Shown here piece by piece: positions 58,042 through 64,000 of a stretch of 64,000 nucleotides of DNA; within the stretch, counting starts at the first letter, position 1, and each line of letters starts with the position of its first letter. The translations under genes and the position numbers were made by a program. The notes beneath the pieces are model-generated. The model had not been told where the DNA came from, ran no database searches, and saw only the letters and a program-made list of their open reading frames with translations. The stretch is from Onishia taeanensis (GTDB taxonomy: Bacteria; Pseudomonadota; Gammaproteobacteria; Pseudomonadales; Halomonadaceae), in assembly GCF_003268885.1 (NCBI RefSeq), contig NZ_QLSX01000006.1, forward strand, positions 1 to 64,000, written 5' to 3'.

Positions 58042-58232
58042 TCAGGCCTCCTGTGAAACGGGGGGATGGCGGCGGATTGATTGGCCGAGCTATCAGAATA
58101 TCAGATGGAATCTAACTGGATGCTATCTCTGCTGCGGTTAGAATGGCCGCCGTTGTCGGGGCATTCGTTACGCCCATGCAGCATTTCCATCGGTATGTAC
58201 ATGAACGGGTAGAAACATTTGGGGAGGAGGGC
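58042..58232. promoter_or_regulatory. divergent promoter region, LysR/PACE
   Basis: The 191 bases between two divergent starts are AT-richer (about 58090-58145: ATATCAGATGGAATCTAAC) and should hold the LysR operator. No unique T-N11-A site could be chosen by eye. Confidence 0.4.
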
Positions 58233-58652
58233 ATGCGCTCGGTAAAGGAAAGGCTCTTGCACAGCGCCCTGTTCGAGGCCGGTGGCCTGGTCCTGGTCAC
58301 GCCGCTCGCCAACCTGGTTAGCGGCCATGGCCTGGGCAAGCTGGGGACGCTGGGGGTGGCCCTGGCTACCGTGGCCATGGGCTGGAACCTGATCTGGAAC
58401 CGACTCTTCGATCACTGGGTGCCGAGTCGGCGGCGCAGCGTCTTTGAGCGACTCGCCCAGGCGCTGGGCTTCGAGGCGGGCCTGGTGGTGCTGACCCTGC
58501 CCGGCGTGGCCTGGTGGCTTGAGATCGGGCTCGCCGAGGCGCTGTGGCTCGATATCGGTTTCGTGGTGTTTTTCCTGGCCTATGGCCTGATCTTCAATAC
58601 CCTTTTTGATCGAGCGATGCGCCGTCACCTGGCGCGGGGAGGTAGCTCATGA
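58233..58652 (+). CDS. PACE family antimicrobial efflux transporter (AceI-like)
   Basis: The 139-residue protein has the two tandem membrane-pair repeats of the proteobacterial antimicrobial compound efflux family. Repeat one is LFEAGGLVLVTPLANLV...GWNLIWNRLFD and repeat two LGFEAGLVVLTLPGVAWWL...YGLIFNTLFDRAM. E15 matches the essential glutamate of AceI in number and context. Known substrates of the family include chlorhexidine and short-chain diamines. GGAGGAGG sets the start at 58233. It overlaps the next gene by ATGA. Confidence 0.93.
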   Translation: MRSVKERLLHSALFEAGGLVLVTPLANLVSGHGLGKLGTLGVALATVAMGWNLIWNRLFDHWVPSRRRSVFERLAQALGFEAGLVVLTLPGVAWWLEIGLAEALWLDIGFVVFFLAYGLIFNTLFDRAMRRHLARGGSS

Positions 58653-58978
58653 CCTATGTATTCCTGGCGTTGGCCATCATTGCCGAAGTCGTTGGCACCA
58701 CCGCTCTCAAAGCGTCCGAGGAGTTCTCGCGGTTTTGGCCGAGCGTGCTGGTGGTCGTCTGTTATGGGCTCGCTTTCTATTTGCTGTCGCTGGCGCTGCG
58801 CACCCTGCCGGTGGGGATCGCCTATGCCTTCTGGGCAGGTCTTGGCATCGTGCTGGTGACCCTGATCGGCATCGTGGTTTATGGCGAGCGCCCCGACCTG
58901 CCGGCGGTACTGGGGCTCGGAATGATCATTGGCGGCGTGGTGGTGATTCAGGTATTTTCCAGCGTGTCGTCTCACTGA
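58649..58978 (+). CDS. SMR family multidrug/cation efflux protein (EmrE-like)
   Basis: The 109-residue protein has four membrane helices. The essential glutamate of the first helix is E13 in ALAIIAEVVGTTALK, and the GxG region is AFWAGLGIVLVTLIGIVVYGE. Family members exchange protons for quaternary ammonium, guanidinium or polyamines. Its start overlaps the PACE gene by four bases, so two drug exporters of different families are translationally coupled. Whether it is an EmrE, SugE or spermidine type cannot be decided by eye. Confidence 0.92.
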   Translation: MTYVFLALAIIAEVVGTTALKASEEFSRFWPSVLVVVCYGLAFYLLSLALRTLPVGIAYAFWAGLGIVLVTLIGIVVYGERPDLPAVLGLGMIIGGVVVIQVFSSVSSH

Positions 58979-58999
58979 GGCCAGGTGCCGCCTCGTTAT

Positions 59000-59071
59000 C
59001 GAGGCCCGAAGCCGGCTCTTTATCGAGGCCCGAAGCCGCCTCTTAATCGAGGCCCGAAGCCGCCTCGCACG
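59000..59071. repeat. three contiguous 24-bp direct repeats after the SMR gene
   Basis: The unit CGAGGCCCGAAGCCGSCTCTTWAT is repeated at 59000, 59024 and 59048, with a half unit before it. The region is intergenic and precedes dacB by about 85 bases. Confidence 0.9.
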
Positions 59072-59154
59072 AAGAGGCCCAACGCTATCTCGTCACATAA
59101 GGCGAGCCATGAAACCAGAGGCCTGCATGGCCTCGTCTGCTGTCGGATTGCTCA

Positions 59155-60603
59155 ATGCCCTCTTTGTCGCTGCGTTTATTGCTGGTTGTGCTGCTGTGCT
59201 GTGTTCTGGGGGCGCCGATGGCATCGGCGGCGGGTTTCGAACGCCTTTCCGCCCTGGAGGATCAGGGCTTTCTGATCGGTGCCGAGGCGCGTCTGCTGGA
59301 CAGCGGCGAGGTGCTCGGCGAGATCACGCCCGACCTTGAGCTGTCGCCGGCGTCGGTCTCCAAGCTCTACATGGCCGCCGCGGCCCTTGACCGCTGGGGA
59401 CCCCAGCACCGCTTCACCACTCGACTGGTGACACCAGGCACGCTGTCTGGCGATGGCGTGGTGACAGGCGACCTGGTCTTCGAGGGCGGTGGCGATCCGG
59501 CATTGGTCTCAGAAGATCTCTGGCGGCTGGTGCAGCAGCTTCGTCAGCAGGGCGTGACCCGAGTAGACGGGGCGCTCGAGATCAATCAGTGGCGCTATGG
59601 CCCGGTGCAGTGCATTACCACCGACCGCTGCGAGGCCCGTCGCCGTGGCACCAACGCCTATAGCGCGCTCTTGTCGGCGGCGGGGGTGGATTATGGCAGC
59701 TGGTGTCTAGTGGTCCGCCCCGGGCCTGCTCTTGGTGAGCCTGCGCGGGTTGCCAGCTGCTCAAGCGGCGCGCTGCTGACGCGTCTCGATAACCAGATTC
59801 AAACCGCCCGCGCCGATGGCCGGACCCGCCTGGATGCCGAACGCCTGACCGACGGCCAAGGCGATCGCATGCTGCTCACGGGCACCATCGCCATGGGTGA
59901 CGGGCCGCGCTACGTTTACCGCGCCAGCTCCGACCCCGCCGAGCAGACCGCTAGCACCCTGGCATCGCTGCTTGATCAGGCCGGCATCGCCGTGACCGGT
60001 GGCGCTCGGGTGGTCAGCTCGGCGCCGCCGTCGGCGGTCACCGAGCTCGCTTCCGTGCAGGGCAAGCCGCTGCAGGAACTCTTGCAGCGCACCCTCAACT
60101 ACTCGAACAACTTCATGGCCGATGTGCTGGCCCTCGATTTGGTCGGTTCGCCACGAGCGACTCTCCCTCAGGCCGGCGATGCGGTGGAGGCTTTTGCCCT
60201 GACGATTCCCGGCCATGGCCCGCTGACCCTGGAGAGTGGCAGCGGCCTGACCACCGGCAATCGCACCACGGCGCGCGGCGTTACGGCGTTGCTCGAACAC
60301 ATGTACCAGCGCCCGGCGCTGTTCCCGAGCTTCATCGCCGGCCTGCAGTCGCCCACCAACGGCGCCATGCGCTTCCTGCGCCGCGGCAGCGACACCTTTC
60401 AGGAAAACGTGATGCTCAAGACGGGTACCCTCAATCAGCCATTCTCGGTGCGCTCCACCGGCGGCTACTTCCGCACCCAGAGCGGTCGCTGGGGCGTGTT
60501 CTCGGTGCTGGTCAATGGCACGGCCAGCACGCCCTACCTGGCCTGGCGGCAGGTGCTTGAACCGCTCGCCGATGATCTTGAGTCGATGATCCTGAGTCAC
60601 TGA
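59155..60603 (+). CDS. dacB: D-alanyl-D-alanine carboxypeptidase/endopeptidase PBP4
   Basis: The 482-residue periplasmic serine peptidase (family S13) trims or cleaves peptidoglycan cross-links. A signal peptide ends near residue 25 (GAPMASA|AGF). The penicillin-binding motifs are SVSK with nucleophile S67 and K70, SNN in NYSNNFMAD, and KTG in MLKTGTLNQ. The domain insertions between the SxxK and SxN motifs fit PBP4. Several in-frame starts exist upstream; ATG at 59155 gives a clean signal peptide. Confidence 0.92.
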   Translation: MPSLSLRLLLVVLLCCVLGAPMASAAGFERLSALEDQGFLIGAEARLLDSGEVLGEITPDLELSPASVSKLYMAAAALDRWGPQHRFTTRLVTPGTLSGDGVVTGDLVFEGGGDPALVSEDLWRLVQQLRQQGVTRVDGALEINQWRYGPVQCITTDRCEARRRGTNAYSALLSAAGVDYGSWCLVVRPGPALGEPARVASCSSGALLTRLDNQIQTARADGRTRLDAERLTDGQGDRMLLTGTIAMGDGPRYVYRASSDPAEQTASTLASLLDQAGIAVTGGARVVSSAPPSAVTELASVQGKPLQELLQRTLNYSNNFMADVLALDLVGSPRATLPQAGDAVEAFALTIPGHGPLTLESGSGLTTGNRTTARGVTALLEHMYQRPALFPSFIAGLQSPTNGAMRFLRRGSDTFQENVMLKTGTLNQPFSVRSTGGYFRTQSGRWGVFSVLVNGTASTPYLAWRQVLEPLADDLESMILSH

Positions 60604-60871
60604 GACAGTCACTGAGACAGTCACTGGCAGGGCATCGGGCTGATTGATTGGACTGGTTTATAGGCTGGTTTATGGAGCGCCAGTCAGTGGCGATGAATTC
60701 ACACCGGGGTAAGTGAGACCTCCAGGCACGGCGAGGGGGCGCGCTCAGCGGCGCAAGAAGTCCTTCTCATGCATGAATGTCATGTGCAGCCAGGGTTGAA
60801 AATGGCGCCTGAATCATCACAGATTCAGGTAGTAGATAGCATCCTTAGCATCGCCATGGAGACAGCCCAAG
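60604..60871. other. intergenic region between dacB and the DUF4396 gene
   Basis: It begins with two copies of the 12-mer TGAGACAGTCAC directly after the dacB stop. No terminator with a T tract and no further gene were recognised. Confidence 0.4.
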
Positions 60872-61555
60872 ATGTCATTAGATCAGCTGCAGACATTTAT
60901 CGATTCCTGGGTCGGGCTTGGCGTGTGGCTCGCCCTGGTGGCCGCCAGCGTAGCCTGGGTGGCCTATGACTTGCGCACCAAGAACAGCCACATGGCCTCG
61001 ATCATGCAATGGGTCTGGATCTTGACGGTGTTGTATTCCGGTCCCATTGGCGTATTGATTTACCGTTACTCCGGACGTCGCCAGATTCCAGCGGATAACC
61101 TAAAGCGCAAAGGGTTCCGGTCAGTGGCCCACTGCTATTCTGGCTGCGGCATCGGTGAGATCCTCGGCGTCATAATCGCGGTGGGTATTTTTGCCGTTGG
61201 CAACGCCTGGACAGCGGCCATCACGTTTATCTTGGCCTATGTTTTCGGGTTCGCGCTTAACCTCGGGCCGATGATGCAGTCGGGAGTGCCCTTCATGCAG
61301 GCACTCAAGGGTGCGTTTCTGGCAGAAACCATCAGCATTGCGGTGATGGAGTTCGTGGCGATCACCGTGGATATTAATCTGGGGGGGCAGTCCACTATGA
61401 GCGATGCGCTTTTCTGGGCGTCTCTTTACATTTCCCTGAGCCTTGGCCTTTTTGCGGCCTGGCCGGCCAACCTGTTGTTGATCAAATTTGGCCTCAAGGG
61501 AGGCATGGCCGATCCCCGGGATACGGAAGCGGCGGCCAGCGGCCATTGTCACTAA
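60872..61555 (+). CDS. DUF4396 domain membrane protein
   Basis: The 227-residue protein has about six membrane helices. The segment SVAHCYSGCGIGEILGVIIAV, followed by AFLAETISIAVMEFVAITVDINLG, matches the DUF4396 family, whose function is unknown. A conserved His-Cys group (AHCYSGCG) could bind metal. The C-terminus ends GHCH. It stands alone, between dacB and dgkA. Confidence 0.78.
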   Translation: MSLDQLQTFIDSWVGLGVWLALVAASVAWVAYDLRTKNSHMASIMQWVWILTVLYSGPIGVLIYRYSGRRQIPADNLKRKGFRSVAHCYSGCGIGEILGVIIAVGIFAVGNAWTAAITFILAYVFGFALNLGPMMQSGVPFMQALKGAFLAETISIAVMEFVAITVDINLGGQSTMSDALFWASLYISLSLGLFAAWPANLLLIKFGLKGGMADPRDTEAAASGHCH

Positions 61556-61707
61556 TGGTGTCAGCGGCCGGGCGTTTTCGCGAGGAGCCTGGCCCATCCC
61601 GAGTTCCAAAATATGCCCGGTGTGGGTGACATGCCACGACTCGCTTTCATATTCGGCTGCTAGAATCGGCGACCGTCACCCATCCTCCGACATGCAGGAA
61701 CGACTCG

Positions 61708-62079
61708 ATGAAGCCTGGGCACACCGGCTGGCGCCACCTGATCCATTCCACCCGCTATTCCATCAAGGGGCTGAATGCCGCCTTTCGCAACGAAGCCGCC
61801 TTTCGTCAGGAGCTGGGCCTGTGCCTGGTGCTGGTACCGCTGGCGATCTGGCTCGGGCACTCACCCGTCGAATGGATTCTTCTGATCGGCAGCTGCCTGC
61901 TGGTGCTGATCGTCGAACTGCTGAATACCGCCGTGGAGGCGGTGGTCGACCGCATTGGTCCCGAACGCCATGAGCTTTCCGGGCGGGCCAAGGACATTGG
62001 CTCGGCGGCCGTGATGCTGGCGCTGATGATCGCCGGGATGACCTGGGGCCTGTTGGCCTGGCAGCGCTTCTTTGGCTAG
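61708..62079 (+). CDS. dgkA: diacylglycerol kinase DgkA
   Basis: The 123-residue three-helix membrane kinase recycles diacylglycerol to phosphatidic acid during membrane-derived oligosaccharide and lipopolysaccharide turnover. The catalytic block is ELLNTAVEAVVDRI with E70 and E77, followed by HELSGRAKDIGSAAVMLALM. The N-terminal RYSIKGLNAAFRNEAAFRQEL is also typical. AGGAA precedes the ATG. It is 90 bases upstream of glnE. Confidence 0.97.
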   Translation: MKPGHTGWRHLIHSTRYSIKGLNAAFRNEAAFRQELGLCLVLVPLAIWLGHSPVEWILLIGSCLLVLIVELLNTAVEAVVDRIGPERHELSGRAKDIGSAAVMLALMIAGMTWGLLAWQRFFG

Positions 62080-62169
62080 GCCTTCCCGTGTGACTGGGCT
62101 GAGTTATCCGCAGGGCGCAGACAGTAGGGCGGCGGCTTCGCTATGCTTGGGGAAATGACAAGGAGACGC

Positions 62170-64000
62170 CCATGGCGCTGCCCGACGGCTTCCTGCCGCT
62201 GATCGAGATTCCCCATTGCCTGCACGCCTCGCTTGGCGAGACCGCACGGCGTCTGGATGAGGCGCTGGAGCGCGCCGATGCCCGTGCGCGCCAACAGCAA
62301 AGCGACCCGCTGAGCGAGACCTGGCGAGCGCTCGGCGAATCGCGTCGCGAGCAGCTGGCGAAGGTGCTTGCGGTCTCGGCGTTCGCCGCCGATACGCTGG
62401 TCCACTATCCGGACTGGCTGACAAGCCTGGACGCCAACGGCGAGCTTGAGAGTGCGCCTTCACCTCGCTTGCTCGATCAGTGGCTGAGTGAGGTCCTTGG
62501 CGAGGCCACCGATGAGGCGACCATGCAGTCGGCGATTCGGCGTTTTCGCCGCGAGCGCATGCTGGGCATTGTTTGGCGGGACCTGACCCGCCCCACCGGC
62601 ACATCCATGTGGGAAACCGCCGGCGCCGTCTCACGTCTCGCCGAGGCCTGCCTGGAAGGTGCGCTTGGCTGGCTCGAGGCGCATTTCGAGGCCCGCTGGG
62701 GCCGGCCGGCGCCGCGCGCCGACGGCAGTCCCCAGCGCCTGGTGGTGCTGGGCATGGGCAAGCTGGGGGCTGGCGAGCTCAACCTCTCGTCGGATATCGA
62801 CCTGATCTTCGCCTTTCCCGAGAAGGGCGTGACCCAGGGCGGCAAGCGTGAATTCGAGCATCAGGAATACTTCACCAAGCTTGGCCAGAAGCTGATAGGG
62901 GCACTGGACGCGATCACCGCCGACGGTTTCGCGTTTCGCGTCGACATGCGTCTGCGCCCACTGGGCGACGGCGGTCCGCTGGTTGGCAACTTCGCCATGT
63001 TGGCAAGCTATTACCAGGATCAGGGCCGCGAGTGGGAGCGCTACGCAATGCTCAAGGCCCGGCCTGTCGCCGGCGATATCGATGCCGGCTGTGAGCTGCT
63101 GGCGGGTCTCAGCCCCTTCGTCTATCGCAAGTATCTCGATTTCGGCGCCATCGAATCGCTGCGCGAGATGAAGTCGATGATCAACCGCGAGGTCAAGCGC
63201 CGCGGCATGGACGACAACATCAAGCTCGGCCGCGGGGGAATCCGTGAGGTCGAGTTTGTCGTTCAGGCCTTCCAGTTGATTCGCGGTGGCCGCGATACCG
63301 AGCTGCAGGTCACCTCGCTAAAGACGGCCCTCGAACGCCTGCCCGAGCTTGGTCTGCTGCCTCAGCAGGTGGTCGATGAGCTGACGCCGGATTACGTCTT
63401 TCTGCGCGACCTGGAGCATGCCATTCAGGCCCTCGAGGATCGCCAGACCCAGGCGCTGCCCCATGATGATGCTCAGCGCGAACGCATCGCCCTGGCGATG
63501 GACATGGAAGACTGGCCGGCCCTCATGGCGCGCCTCTCTGAGCTGCGCGGCCGGGTGCGCGGGCATTTCGATGCGGTGATCGCCGATCCCGAAGAAGAGG
63601 CCGATGGCGTCGATGATGATGACAGCTCTGCCTACGCCGAGCTGCGTGCTCTGTGGCGCGGCGAGCTGTCCGAACAGGAAGCCAAGGCGCTGCTTGAAAA
63701 TGCCGGCTTCGCGGATCCCGCCCGGGGTGACCGGCGGCTCAAGGCCCTGCGTCAGTCCCGGGCGGTGCAGGGCATGCAGCGCATCGGCTTCGAACGTCTC
63801 GACGCGCTGATGCCGTTGCTGCTCGAAGCGGTGATCGACAGCGAGTCGCCGGACACGGTTCTCGAGCGGGTGCTGCCCTTGATCGAGTCGGTATTGCGGC
63901 GCACCGCCTATCTGGCGCTGCTGCGCGAGAATCGTGATGCGCTCGGCCACCTGATGCGACTGTGCGGGGCGAGTCCCTGGATCGCCGACCAGATCGCCCG
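62170..64000 (+). CDS. glnE: glutamine synthetase adenylyltransferase/deadenylase GlnE, 5' part
   Basis: GlnE adds or removes AMP on glutamine synthetase according to nitrogen state, signalled by PII. The frame is open from the ATG at 62170 to the window edge, giving the first 610 residues of a protein usually near 950. The first nucleotidyltransferase domain has GMGKLGAGELNLSSDIDLIFAFP at about residue 195, with the acidic pair needed for the deadenylylation reaction. Next come MRLRPLGDGGPLVGNF and IKLGRGGIREVEF. The second, adenylylating domain is outside. AAGGAG precedes the start. Confidence 0.95.

Overview
The window is GC-rich gammaproteobacterial chromosome, most likely from a halophile of the Halomonadaceae (Halomonas-like). 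The reasons are an ectoine hydroxylase (ectD), a FabY-type ketoacyl synthase, a homoserine kinase-DUF2782-polA block, a TRAP solute transporter, and numerous cation, drug and solute transporters. The taxonomy is inferred from gene content and composition only.

Layout. 1-0.7 kb: the tail of an integrated element, with an IS3-family orfA, a truncated UvrD-like helicase and a 3' tRNA-Thr fragment that looks like an attachment site. 1.1-5.1 kb: ectD, a fumarylacetoacetate-hydrolase-family enzyme and a fused CoA-transferase. 5.2-13.6 kb: arginine decarboxylase speA behind an ArnT-like glycosyltransferase, thrB, a DUF2782 protein and polA. 13.7-20.9 kb: a more AT-rich, accessory-looking stretch with a phage-type repressor, a two-domain KaiC-like ATPase translationally coupled to a receiver/GAF/GGDEF/EAL protein that is frameshifted in a C7 tract, a HAD enzyme and a small Cys-rich protein. 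21.5-24.4 kb: an MFS/HlyD efflux pair. 24.7-28.8 kb: a ferric-iron ABC transporter whose three genes alternate in orientation. 29-30.7 kb: a SulP transporter.

31.1-36.5 kb holds a self-contained sigma-54 regulon. It has a bacterial enhancer-binding protein, three copies of the palindrome CGTCCG-N6-CGGACR, a -24/-12 promoter with ideal spacing, and a DctP-DctQ-DctM TRAP operon followed by a degenerate short-chain dehydrogenase. 36.9-43.7 kb: tmcA, a His-rich periplasmic protein, dps, glycerate kinase, two lipoproteins and a HIT protein. 44.2-49 kb: putA without the N-terminal repressor domain, a TSUP permease and an entericidin-like lipoprotein. 49.3-57.1 kb: acyl-CoA thioesterase, AtoE-type fatty acid transporter, MATE pump, a fabY-coaD-ferredoxin operon and a TrmB-like methyltransferase. 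57.1-64 kb: a LysR regulator divergent from an overlapping PACE-SMR drug-efflux pair, PBP4 (dacB), a DUF4396 membrane protein, dgkA and the 5' part of glnE, cut by the window edge.

The two best leads for an undescribed system are the KaiC-like/c-di-GMP pair and the sigma-54 TRAP regulon with its operator triplet. Intergenic short tandem repeats recur in several places. I saw no CRISPR array and no rRNA.
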